64,000 nucleotides of DNA from Couchioplanes caeruleus (GTDB taxonomy: Bacteria; Actinomycetota; Actinomycetes; Mycobacteriales; Micromonosporaceae). Position numbers and translations under genes: made by a program. Of the stretch, positions 32,618-40,333 are shown piece after piece. Positions within the stretch are counted from its first letter, which is position 1, and every line of letters begins with the position of its first letter. Under the pieces are notes generated by a model that was given only the letters and a program-made list of their open reading frames with translations, was not told the DNA's origin and did no database searches. Location of the stretch: NCBI RefSeq assembly GCF_003751945.1, contig NZ_RJKL01000001.1, positions 3,286,001-3,350,000 of the forward strand. Reading direction: 5' to 3'.

Positions 32618-34318
32618 ATGACCGACGAAGCTGCCCAGTCCCGCGAAGCTGCCGGGTCGTCGCAGGACGCTCCGGCACCTTCCGCCGTTCCCCCCTCCCC
32701 TTCCGGCACGTTCACCACCCCGGAGGACGGGCAGGCGGATTCGTCCGGTTACGAGTCCGCTGCCGCGTCTGAGCCGCCGCCGGCCGAGACGCCCCCGGCC
32801 GCCGGTCCGCCGCCTCCCCCTCCGCCGCCTCCCGGCGGGAACGCGCCTCCGTGGTTCAGCGCTCCGGACGGCCCCAGCTTCTCTCGCGAGAAGCTCGTCC
32901 GTCCCGCCCGGGGCCGCTACATCGCCGGCGTGTGCGCCGCGATAGCCCGCGCCACCAACACCGATCCGGTGCTGTGGCGGGTGCTCCTCGCCGTCCTGGG
33001 CTTCTTCGGCGGCGTCGGCGTGCTCGTCTACCTGATCGGCTGGCTGCTGATCGCGGCCGAGGGCGACACCGCCTCTCCGGTCGAGTCGCTGCTCGGCCGC
33101 GGCCGCTCGGCGATGGCCCCGCTCTCGGTGGTCCTGCTCGGCGCCACGACGATGCTGACCTTCGCGTTCATCGTGCGGGACGGCTTCCGCGCCACGTTGC
33201 TGGCGGCCGCGGTGCTGCTGTGCGGCGCCCTCGTGCTCAAGAAGTCCTCCAGGTCGACGGGTTCCGGGACGGTTCCGGGGGCCGCGGCGGGCGATCCGTG
33301 GGCCGCGGCCGCCACGTTTCCCACGGCGCCGACCGCCGCTCCGACGCCGGCCCCGACGCCGGATGACGATCCGACGACCGCGTTCGCGCCCGCCGGCGGT
33401 CCGGCGCCCGCCCCGGCACCGGCCGGCGAACCGGTGACCGCGCCACTGCCGGCGATGCCGCCGTTCACCCCCGCGGCCGGAGCCACCTCGGCCGGGACCA
33501 CCGCGGCCGGGACCACCTCGGCCACGGCGGCGGCGCCGCATCAGGCGCCGGCGCCGCCGAAGTTCGGGCCGCCGTCCGGGGGCTTCCGACCGCCGTTCGC
33601 ACCGCACGGGCCGTGGGCGCAGGGCTCGGGACAGCCGCCGCACGGTCCCTGGACGCAGCCGGGGCAGCCGCCGTACGCCCCGCCGCAGCCCACCAGGCCG
33701 CCGAAGCCCCCGAAGCCGCCGCGCGAACGCTCGAAGCTGGGCCGGATCACCTTCTCCAGCGTCGTGGTCGTGATGGGCGTCCTGACGGTGTTCGACCTGG
33801 CCGGTGCCGCGGTGCCGGTGTCCGGGTACTTCGCGGGCGCCCTGGCCACGATCGCCCTGGGTCTTATCGTCGGCGCCTGGTTCGGCCGGGCCCGCGGGCT
33901 GATCTTCCTCGCCATCCTGGCCACGCTCGGCCTGTCCATCTCCTCCGGCGCGGAGACCTTCGGCGGCCAGTTCGCCAACAATTCGTACCGGCCGCAGAGC
34001 CTCGCGGCGGTGGCCGACCGCTACGACTTCTCGGTGGGCACCGCCACCCTCGACCTGCGTGCGCTGGACTTCACGGGACACGACCAGGCGGTCACGGTGA
34101 CCATGAGGTTGGGCCACGTCAAGGTGTTGCTGCCGGACAAGGTCGACGCCAGCACGAGTATCTCCATGGACGACGGCCGGGCGGTGGTCTACGGCCGGGA
34201 GACGACCGGCAAGCTCGATATGCAGGGCGCCACTGATCTCGGCCCGGACGGCAAGGGCGGCGGCAACCTGCAACTGACGATCCAGATGGACGCGGGCAAC
34301 GTGGAGGTGACCCGGTGA
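32618..34318 (+). CDS. PspC-domain membrane protein with LiaF-like C-terminus
   Basis: 566 residues: disordered Pro/Ser/Ala head with a Pro run (about 64-72), PspC domain ('RYIAGVCAAIARATNTDPVLWR'-type segment, about 100-145), two or more membrane helices, a second long Pro/Ala linker, three or four further helices, then a soluble beta-rich end resembling LiaF/'toastrack' (DUF2154/DUF4097) domains ('VTVTMRLGHVKVLLPDKV'). Presumably senses or buffers envelope stress with the divergent kinase. Overlaps the next gene by GTGA. Confidence 0.8.
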   Translation: MTDEAAQSREAAGSSQDAPAPSAVPPSPSGTFTTPEDGQADSSGYESAAASEPPPAETPPAAGPPPPPPPPPGGNAPPWFSAPDGPSFSREKLVRPARGRYIAGVCAAIARATNTDPVLWRVLLAVLGFFGGVGVLVYLIGWLLIAAEGDTASPVESLLGRGRSAMAPLSVVLLGATTMLTFAFIVRDGFRATLLAAAVLLCGALVLKKSSRSTGSGTVPGAAAGDPWAAAATFPTAPTAAPTPAPTPDDDPTTAFAPAGGPAPAPAPAGEPVTAPLPAMPPFTPAAGATSAGTTAAGTTSATAAAPHQAPAPPKFGPPSGGFRPPFAPHGPWAQGSGQPPHGPWTQPGQPPYAPPQPTRPPKPPKPPRERSKLGRITFSSVVVVMGVLTVFDLAGAAVPVSGYFAGALATIALGLIVGAWFGRARGLIFLAILATLGLSISSGAETFGGQFANNSYRPQSLAAVADRYDFSVGTATLDLRALDFTGHDQAVTVTMRLGHVKVLLPDKVDASTSISMDDGRAVVYGRETTGKLDMQGATDLGPDGKGGGNLQLTIQMDAGNVEVTR

Positions 34319-34869
34319 AGCCGCACCGTACGGACGGCATTTCGCTCAGTTTCGGCTTGATATTCCTGCTGGCGGCGTTCTGGTGGGCGGTCGCGAAGAT
34401 CGTCACCGTGCCGCTGCCACAGCCGGGCTGGCTGGTCGCCGGCGTCCTGATCCTCTTCGGCACGATCGGACTGCTCGGCGCGATCCGGGGTGGCCGCCGG
34501 GCCGAGGTGCCCGCGCCGGTGGCGGCGGAGGCCGAGGTGGAGACGCCCGGCGACCTGCCGCCGGAGATGCACGCCGACATCGTGCGGGAGCTGCTGAGCG
34601 ACCCGGTCCACCGGATCGACCTTGTCCCGGACCCGACCGCCGCCCAGCCCGTCCCGTCCGCCCCGCCCGTGGCCCAAGGAGGACCGGCGGTGGCTCCCGG
34701 AGGGCCGGCGGTGGCTCCCGGAGGGCCGGCGGTCGCCCCCGGAGGACCGACAGCGGCCCAGGGAGGGCCGTCGGTGGCCTCCGGGAACTCGGAGGCGAGC
34801 TTGGAGGCGGGCTCGGGCGAGGGCGCGGGCGGGGATACGCGGCCGGACCTTTTCCGGCGGCAGGACTGA
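34315..34869 (+). CDS. two-helix membrane protein with Gly-Gly-Pro repeats
   Basis: 184 residues. Two membrane segments ('ISLSFGLIFLLAAFWWAVA' and 'GWLVAGVLILFGTIGLLGAI'), then a soluble tail with five 7-residue units of the type GGPAVAP coded by 21-bp repeats (34678-34782). GTG start overlaps the preceding PspC gene, so both belong to one operon and likely one complex. No known domain; possibly a small accessory of the PspC/LiaF-like system. Confidence 0.75.
   Translation: MKPHRTDGISLSFGLIFLLAAFWWAVAKIVTVPLPQPGWLVAGVLILFGTIGLLGAIRGGRRAEVPAPVAAEAEVETPGDLPPEMHADIVRELLSDPVHRIDLVPDPTAAQPVPSAPPVAQGGPAVAPGGPAVAPGGPAVAPGGPTAAQGGPSVASGNSEASLEAGSGEGAGGDTRPDLFRRQD
34678..34782 (+). repeat. five 21-bp coding repeats
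   Basis: GGAGGnCCGGCGGTGGCTCCC-type units at 34678, 34699, 34720, 34741 and 34762; the first three are nearly identical, the last two diverged. Length changes by whole units would keep the frame. Confidence 0.85.
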
Positions 34870-34922
34870 GCGGACGGACCGGGCGCGGGTCACACCAAGA
34901 GGTGGGACCCGCGACCGCGCAA

Positions 34923-34928
34923 TATGCT
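34923..34928 (+). promoter_or_regulatory. -10 element of psd (leaderless)
   Basis: TATGCT followed by 7 nt and the ATG at 34936, with no Shine-Dalgarno site. The spacing fits a transcript starting at the start codon. Confidence 0.45.
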
Positions 34929-34935
34929 CTAGCCC

Positions 34936-36177
34936 ATGACGTTTCCCTCCGTGTCCGCCGCGCCCGTGACCGCCGTCGGCCCCCGCGCCGCACGCAGCCT
35001 CACCGCCGAGTTCGCCCGCCAGAACGCGGCGACGACGGCGCTCGTGATCGGCGCCGACCACGCGTCAGCCGTGGTGGCCGCGGCGCTCGAGGCCCTGCTT
35101 CCCGGCGACACCCTCATCCTGGTCGCAAGCGAGCGGAGCACCGTCGGCCTGCTGCGCGACCACATCACCGGGTTGGGGAGCTGGATCGCCGAGCGGGTGC
35201 GGATCGTCGAGTCGCTCGCCGAGGCGGAGCCCGCCGACGTGGTCATCCTCGGCGAGCCGCTGACCGGCACGGCCGAGGAGACCCGCGCCGTCCTCGACGG
35301 CCTGAGCAAATACCTCACCGACGGCGCGGTGGTCTCGGTCGCGACGCCGGCGACCCCCGGGCGGACGGACGGAGCGGCCGCCGAGCTGTTCCGGCAGAGC
35401 GCCCTCTTCGGGGTGGGTTCCGACCTCGTGCTGCGCAACCAGCCGCCGCTGCGCGTCCACAAGCTGCGCTTCACGCCGGCGGACACCGCGAAGGCGGCGA
35501 CGCTGGCACCGGCGTACCGGCCGTCCAGCGTGCCGGTGACCCGGAGCATGCATCTCGACTCCAACGGCGTGGCCGCGGCGGGCATCGCCCTGGGTCTGGC
35601 CGCCCTGGCGCGCCGGGCCCGCCCGGCGTCGAAGTTGTGGCTGCTCCCCGCGCTGGCGGCGGCGCCCGTGGCGGCCTTCTTCCGCGACCCGGAGCGCGAC
35701 GTCCCGGGCGATCCCGCCGCCGTGGTGGCGGCCAGTGACGGCAAGGTCCTGTCGGTGGAAAGGCTGACCGACGAGCGCCTCGGCGACGGCGAGTTCCTGC
35801 GCATCGCGGTCTTCCTGTCGGTGTTGGACGTGCACGTCAACCGCGTCCCGGTCGCGGGCCGGGTGACCGACTACTTCGTGATCGACGGCGGCTACGCCAA
35901 CGCCATGACGGCCGCGGCGGAGCACAACGTGGCGGCGTACACGGTCCTGGACACCGATCGCGGGACCGTGGCGGTCGCCCAGCGGACGGGCCTGATCGCC
36001 CGCCGCATCGTCCAGCGCATCCCGGTGGGCACCCTGGTGGCCCGGGGCGAGCGCATGGGCCTGATCCGCTTCGGCTCCCGCACCGACGTCTACCTCCCGG
36101 CGGACCGGGCCGAGGCGACGGTCGCCGTAGGCGACAAGGTCCGCGGAGGCACCTCGGTGATCGCCCGCTGGATCTGA
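34936..36177 (+). CDS. psd: phosphatidylserine decarboxylase with N-terminal methyltransferase-like domain
   Basis: 413 residues, about 200 longer than the short-type enzyme. Residues from about 190 to the end are a complete short-type decarboxylase: hydrophobic hairpin ('LWLLPALAAAPVAAFF'), 'RDPERDVP', 'VFLSVLDVHVNRVPVAG', and the self-cleavage motif 'RFGSR' (G380-S381) that yields the pyruvoyl group. The first about 180 residues look like a Rossmann SAM-methyltransferase fold ('ALVIGADHASAVVAAAL', 'PADVVILGEPL') with a degenerate glycine motif. Converts phosphatidylserine made by pssA, which lies convergently downstream. Confidence 0.88.
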   Translation: MTFPSVSAAPVTAVGPRAARSLTAEFARQNAATTALVIGADHASAVVAAALEALLPGDTLILVASERSTVGLLRDHITGLGSWIAERVRIVESLAEAEPADVVILGEPLTGTAEETRAVLDGLSKYLTDGAVVSVATPATPGRTDGAAAELFRQSALFGVGSDLVLRNQPPLRVHKLRFTPADTAKAATLAPAYRPSSVPVTRSMHLDSNGVAAAGIALGLAALARRARPASKLWLLPALAAAPVAAFFRDPERDVPGDPAAVVAASDGKVLSVERLTDERLGDGEFLRIAVFLSVLDVHVNRVPVAGRVTDYFVIDGGYANAMTAAAEHNVAAYTVLDTDRGTVAVAQRTGLIARRIVQRIPVGTLVARGERMGLIRFGSRTDVYLPADRAEATVAVGDKVRGGTSVIARWI

Positions 36178-36184
36178 CTCCGGC

Positions 36185-36299
36185 AGCAAGCTGGATCCAG
36201 CTCCAGCAGCAAGCTGGATCCAGCTCTCGCAGCAAGCTGGATCCAGCTCTCGCAGCAAGCTGGATCCAGCTCTCGCAACGAGCTGGATCCAGCTCTCGC
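36185..36299. repeat. five 23-bp units, each with a 14-bp palindrome
   Basis: Units start at 36185, 36208, 36231, 36254 and 36277. Each contains the perfect palindrome AGCTGGATCCAGCT followed by a 9-bp spacer. The period is not a multiple of 3. It sits between convergent psd and pssA, just before their shared terminator. Confidence 0.9.
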
Positions 36300-36306
36300 G
36301 ACGCGC

Positions 36307-36338
36307 AAAAGGCCCACCCGCAAGCGGGTGGGCCTTTT
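36307..36338. terminator. bidirectional intrinsic terminator between psd and pssA
   Basis: 15-bp perfect stem AAAAGGCCCACCCGC / GCGGGTGGGCCTTTT around AA, with A and T tracts that serve both strands. Confidence 0.93.
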
Positions 36339-36350
36339 CATGAGGTTTCG

Positions 36351-37340
36351 TCAGGCGCGGCGGACCCGCACCCACATGACCGGGCCGCTGAGCAGGTAGG
36401 CACCGACCACCATCACGAACGTCAGTCGGGCGTCCACCAGCGCGCCCACGACCGGAAGCAGCCAGAGCCACGGCGGCAGCTTCACGATCCGGGCAAGCTT
36501 CGCGTACGGGAAGCTGGAGACCATCGCGAACGCCAGCAGGGCCACCCCGCCGAGTACCACGATCCCCGGCAGCGGCAGGCCGATGAGCACCGTCAAGGCG
36601 AGCACCGCCGCGGCCATCGTCGTCGGCACGCCGGAGAAGAACTTCCCGTCCTTGGGCGACACGTTGAACCGGGCCAGCCGGATCGCGGCACAGCCCGCGA
36701 CGAGCACGCACGCCACCCCGGCCGCGGCCGTCGGCACCGTGTGCGCGAGCGAGGCGTAGACCACCACGGGCGCCGCGAGCCCGAACGAGCACATGTCGGC
36801 CAGGGAGTCCATCTGCGCGCCGAACGGGCTGGAGACCCCGAGCCGCCGGGCCAGGGCACCGTCGAGCCCGTCGAAGGCCACGCAGGCCACCAGGCAGGCG
36901 GCGGCGAAGCGGGTCTCGCCCTGCATGGCGAGGAAGATGGCGAGCAGGCCGAGGCCGAGGCTCGCCAGGGTGCACAAGTTGACCAGCGCGAAGCTGATGC
37001 GGCGGCGGACCGTGTGCTCGCCGGGGAGCAGCGCCCCCGACTCGGCCTCGATCGTGGCCGGCTGGGCCATGGCGACCGCGCCGTGGCTGCCCGAGGTGGC
37101 CACCGTGCGGCCACGACCGGCGACCGACACGAGCTCCGTGCCGGTGTAGATGACTTCCGCCCGGGTGGCGGTGGCGGCGCGGCGCGCTTCCGCGGATCGG
37201 CCTCCCACTCGCACCAGCAGGGCCTGCCGGGCGAGACTTCCGCCGCGGCGCAGCCGGCCTGCCCAACGACGCCCGGCGGGACGGGGACTATCCGTCGTTC
37301 GACGCCGGCGCCACGGGGTTCTCGGCACGTGCTCCTCCAT
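36351..37340 (-). CDS. pssA: CDP-diacylglycerol--serine O-phosphatidyltransferase
   Basis: 329 residues. CDP-alcohol phosphatidyltransferase motif D-G-x2-A-R-x8-G-x3-D-x3-D is complete at D160-D182 ('DGALARRLGVSSPFGAQ', then M-D-S-L-A-D). Six to eight membrane segments. Makes phosphatidylserine for psd. The first about 90 residues are Arg-rich and not part of the family core, so the true start may be ATG at 37070; neither start has a good Shine-Dalgarno. Faces psd across a palindrome array and a bidirectional terminator. Confidence 0.9.
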   Translation of the reverse strand: MEEHVPRTPWRRRRTTDSPRPAGRRWAGRLRRGGSLARQALLVRVGGRSAEARRAATATRAEVIYTGTELVSVAGRGRTVATSGSHGAVAMAQPATIEAESGALLPGEHTVRRRISFALVNLCTLASLGLGLLAIFLAMQGETRFAAACLVACVAFDGLDGALARRLGVSSPFGAQMDSLADMCSFGLAAPVVVYASLAHTVPTAAAGVACVLVAGCAAIRLARFNVSPKDGKFFSGVPTTMAAAVLALTVLIGLPLPGIVVLGGVALLAFAMVSSFPYAKLARIVKLPPWLWLLPVVGALVDARLTFVMVVGAYLLSGPVMWVRVRRA

Positions 37341-37578
37341 CTGGGGTCGGTATGCCCGCCGGCTGCGGCCGTCGCGGGGTGCTGCCCATCGCCCGTACGT
37401 CTACGGACCGTCACTAAAGCGGGTTACACAATCGCACAGCCGGGCCCTCTTGGCGAGGGACGAATCGACCGTCCTGTGCAACGACGTTCTCTGGAGTTTT
37501 GATTTCCCCTCCGGTGGGCGAAGAGGCATGCGCACTGCCGGGCCCTGTGACGAGTCTAACCGAGGGCCCGCAACCCGA

Positions 37579-38475
37579 TCACCTGTGAGCGCTTTCCTCC
37601 GCGAGCCGGCGCAGCGCCGACGCGGCGACTTCGGTCAAGGGAAGATCACGCGCCGTAACCTGATCGAACCAGGCCGCCGCCGCCGTGGATCCGCCCGCCT
37701 CCTCCATCACCACTGGTTCTGTCGGCCGGTCGACGGAAACCCTGAACAGGACACGGACCACATGCCAGTCCACGGGTACGCCTTCCGGGCCCATCGCCGC
37801 GGGATCGTGCCGGTGTGAGGTGCCGACCAGGCCTGTCACCCGTCCCTCCTGCCCGGTCTCCTCGATCAGCTCGCGGGTCAGCGCGGCCTCCGGCAGCTCG
37901 CCGTGGTCCGTTCCGCCGCCGGGCAGGTGCCAGAGCCCGGCGCCCGGATATCCGGCCGCGATCCGGGTGAGCAGGATCCGGCCGCCGGGGTCCGTCACGA
38001 TCCCGTACGCCCCGAAGCGCTGGTTGGTGCGCACCTGAGGCTCCGCGGGGTCCGGTGGCACCTCGGAGGGCGAGACGGGCAGCCCCAGCGCGCCAGCCGT
38101 GAAGGGCATCAGCGGCAGCTCGCCCGGAGTCACCCAGGCGACGCGATCGGTCGTGCCGGAGGCCTCGTCGCAAAGGTCCCCACCGACGATTTCGACGTCG
38201 TAAATGATCCGATCGGTGTGTTCCCACGTATCGGTGTGTGGTAGCCGGAAAACGTCGGAGGTCACCGAGTGAAGTCCCACGATGCGCACGCGAAGGCCGG
38301 TCTCCTCGGCGAACTCCCGGACGACGGTGTCGTCGGGATCTTCGCCCTGCTCGACCCCGCCCCCGGGGAGGGTCCAGAGCCCGGGGTAAGCGGACAGCCG
38401 CGAGTTGTGCGCCAGCAGCGCACGCCCGGCGACGTCGCGGCAGAGACCGTACGCTCCGATTCGTCTGACCTTCAC
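37579..38475 (-). CDS. tandem two-domain Nudix hydrolase
   Basis: 298 residues with two full Nudix domains. Box 1 '[23 protein letters not shown]' (split here: G-x5-E and REFAEETGL, about 38-61). Box 2 has GGGTDHGE and RELIEETGQ (about 186-209). All metal-binding glutamates are present in both. Nudix enzymes cleave nucleoside diphosphates linked to another group; the substrate cannot be predicted. GTG start with TAGCCT 6 nt upstream suggests leaderless expression; the GTG also overlaps the stop of a short bridge-like ORF from the paralogous gene upstream. Confidence 0.85.
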   Translation of the reverse strand: MKVRRIGAYGLCRDVAGRALLAHNSRLSAYPGLWTLPGGGVEQGEDPDDTVVREFAEETGLRVRIVGLHSVTSDVFRLPHTDTWEHTDRIIYDVEIVGGDLCDEASGTTDRVAWVTPGELPLMPFTAGALGLPVSPSEVPPDPAEPQVRTNQRFGAYGIVTDPGGRILLTRIAAGYPGAGLWHLPGGGTDHGELPEAALTRELIEETGQEGRVTGLVGTSHRHDPAAMGPEGVPVDWHVVRVLFRVSVDRPTEPVVMEEAGGSTAAAAWFDQVTARDLPLTEVAASALRRLAEESAHR

Positions 38476-38576
38476 CCGCCCAGGCTATCCGGGCGGAGCG
38501 TCGCGGCACCCTCCCCGCTGCACCGCCGCGATGATCTCCGCTCGTCTCGCCGCACCATGGGACCTCGCTGCGTCAT
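38472..38576 (-). CDS. 34-codon bridge-like ORF between the two Nudix genes
   Basis: Begins '[13 protein letters not shown]' and ends 'RPDSLGG'. Its ATG overlaps the upstream Nudix stop (TGATG) and its TGA overlaps the downstream GTG (GTGA). DNA contains 'GACGAGCGGAGATCATC', like the core of the other bridge elements, but the peptide is not clearly related and a separate -10 for the downstream gene lies inside. Weak candidate. Confidence 0.25.
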   Translation of the reverse strand: MTQRGPMVRRDERRSSRRCSGEGAATLRPDSLGG

Positions 38577-39532
38577 CAGAGCAGGCCGGCGGCCCGGAGA
38601 GCATCGGCGGTGACCTCGGTGAGCTGATCGGAGGGCAGGGCCGCGACGTCCGTGAGCGCCATCCAGCGCGCCTCGGAGGTGGAGCCGCCGACGTCCCCGA
38701 CCGCCACCTCGGTGGGCGCGTCGACGGCGACCCGGTAGAAGGCGCGGACGCCGTGCCAGTCGATCGGATAGCCCTCGGGACCCAGCGAGGCCGCGTCGCG
38801 GTGGCTGGCCACGCCGAGCAGCTCGACCAGGCGGCCCTGCTGCCCGGTCTCCTCGACGAGCTCGCGGATCAGGGCGGTGCCGGGCTGCTCGCCGTAGTCC
38901 GTCCCGCCGCCGGGCAGGTGCCAGCAGCCCTCGCCCGGGTAGCCCGGGGCCACGCGGGTCAGCAGCAGACGGTTCCGCGGGTCGGTCGCGATCGCGTACG
39001 CGGCGAAGCGCTGCGCGCGGTGCAGTCCGTCCGGCCCCGGATAGGCGTAGAACGACGGGAAGTCGGGAACTTCCTCGGGCCGCAGGTCGGCGCTGGCGGC
39101 GGGCAGCCCCAGCGCGGCGGCGGTGAACGGGCGCAGCCGCAGCTCCTGCGCCTCCTCGAGGGTGTGCCACCGGGCCATGTCGGTCGGCTGGCCCACCCGG
39201 TCGATGAGGTTGCCGCCGCGCACCGAGACCTCGTAGATGAGGCGATCGGTATGGATCGTGACGCCGCGGTGCGGCAGCGAGCGCATGTCGGCCAGAACGT
39301 CGCGCAAGCCGGTGACGGCGACCGACAGTCCGGTCTCCGCAGCGGTCTCCCGGACGACGGTGTGGTTCGGGTCCTCGCCGTGGTCGACGGCGCCGCCGGG
39401 CAGGGACCAGATGCCGGGCGTGCCGGAGCGGGCCGAGGCCCGGACGAGAAGGACGCGGCCGTGGGGATCGGTCGCGACGGCGTATGCCGCAATCCTGCGG
39501 AGCGGCTCCAGTGCGGGGGTCACGGGCGGCAT
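38576..39532 (-). CDS. tandem two-domain Nudix hydrolase, first box degenerate
   Basis: 318 residues, paralogue of the downstream gene with the same double layout. Domain 1 box: GGAVDHGE then RETAAETGL, where the first of the paired glutamates (EE) is Ala, so metal binding may be weakened. Domain 2 box: GGGTDYGE then RELVEETGQ, intact. Both genes share 'HRDAASLGPEGYPIDWHGVR'-type segments in domain 2. Start ATG at 39532; TAAACC lies 7 nt upstream (possibly leaderless). Substrate unknown. Confidence 0.85.
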   Translation of the reverse strand: MPPVTPALEPLRRIAAYAVATDPHGRVLLVRASARSGTPGIWSLPGGAVDHGEDPNHTVVRETAAETGLSVAVTGLRDVLADMRSLPHRGVTIHTDRLIYEVSVRGGNLIDRVGQPTDMARWHTLEEAQELRLRPFTAAALGLPAASADLRPEEVPDFPSFYAYPGPDGLHRAQRFAAYAIATDPRNRLLLTRVAPGYPGEGCWHLPGGGTDYGEQPGTALIRELVEETGQQGRLVELLGVASHRDAASLGPEGYPIDWHGVRAFYRVAVDAPTEVAVGDVGGSTSEARWMALTDVAALPSDQLTEVTADALRAAGLL

Positions 39533-39761
39533 CTTGCCCGGTTTATGTTAACTCTGGGGAACATCTGTCGGATTCCTGACAGGGCGATAGCCCTCAGTAA
39601 TCGCAGTTCAGGGAGGTTCTCCGCACCAAGCGCAACGAGTGCGTAACAGACAGCAATGCCCCCAGACCACCCCCTCCCGGGACGACCCCGGGCGAGGATT
39701 CAGGGTCGGACTCGGGGCGTTCACCGAGGCCGCCGGGCGGGCGACGGCCCACTCTGGAGAC

Positions 39762-40136
39762 ATGACTGATCCGACCGTCGCTCCGTACAAGCAACTTCGC
39801 CGCCCCCTCGACGACCGCATCGTCGCCGGCGTGTGCAGCGGCCTCGGCCGCTACCTGTCCGTCGACCCCGTGCTCGTCCGCGTCGGCTTCGCCGCACTGG
39901 CGGTGCTGACCTGGGGTACCGCGGTGCTCGCCTACCCGATCGCCTGGTTCCTGATGCCGGAGGAGCCCGCCCCGGCCCCCCAGGACTGGCTCGATCCCGC
40001 GCACCCCTCGTGGGGACAACCCCCGGTCCCTCCCGCCGCCCCGCCGGCGAGCGGCCTGGCAGACCCCACCCCGGCGAGCCCGGCACACTCCACCCCGGCG
40101 AGCGTCGCACCGACGAGCACCCCGCCCGCCGCATGA
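39762..40136 (+). CDS. small PspC-domain membrane protein
   Basis: 124 residues. PspC domain 'QLRRPLDDRIVAGVCSGLG' (about 10-28), then 'SVDPVLVRVGFAALAVLTWG' and 'AYPIAWFLMPEEP', a two-helix hairpin, and a Pro/Ala/Ser-rich tail. PspC proteins take part in envelope-stress responses. Third PspC protein within 9 kb, but apart from the kinase operon. ATG at 39762 has GGAG only 2 nt upstream; initiation may be weak or leaderless. An in-frame ATG at 39639 has no support. Confidence 0.82.
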   Translation: MTDPTVAPYKQLRRPLDDRIVAGVCSGLGRYLSVDPVLVRVGFAALAVLTWGTAVLAYPIAWFLMPEEPAPAPQDWLDPAHPSWGQPPVPPAAPPASGLADPTPASPAHSTPASVAPTSTPPAA

Positions 40137-40257
40137 CAGCCCGAGCCGGCGGCCGTCCCACCGGCGCACGTGACCGACCGGGCCGGATTCTTGCGATCAG
40201 CCACCCGGCCCGCTCCGGCCCGTCGCCTGACCGGCCGGGGCGGGGCTCAGTACAGCA

Positions 40258-40293
40258 GCAAGGGCCGCGGCCGAGGTCGGCGGCGGCCCTTGC
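40258..40293 (-). terminator. terminator after guaA
   Basis: 11-bp stem GCAAGGGCCGC (40258-40268) and GCGGCCCTTGC (40283-40293) about 40 nt beyond the guaA stop. Also placed to stop transcription from the convergent PspC gene. Confidence 0.75.
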
Positions 40294-40333
40294 GGGGTCG
40301 GGGTGACGAGGGCGGCTCAGGCGCCGCCGCGGG

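Noticed and set aside
36185..36299. CRISPR-like array
   Set aside because: The spacers are only 9 bp and nearly identical, and no cas gene is present; it is a simple tandem repeat of palindromes.
37579..39532. One frameshifted long Nudix gene
   Set aside because: Both genes are complete, paralogous, and have their own starts and stops.
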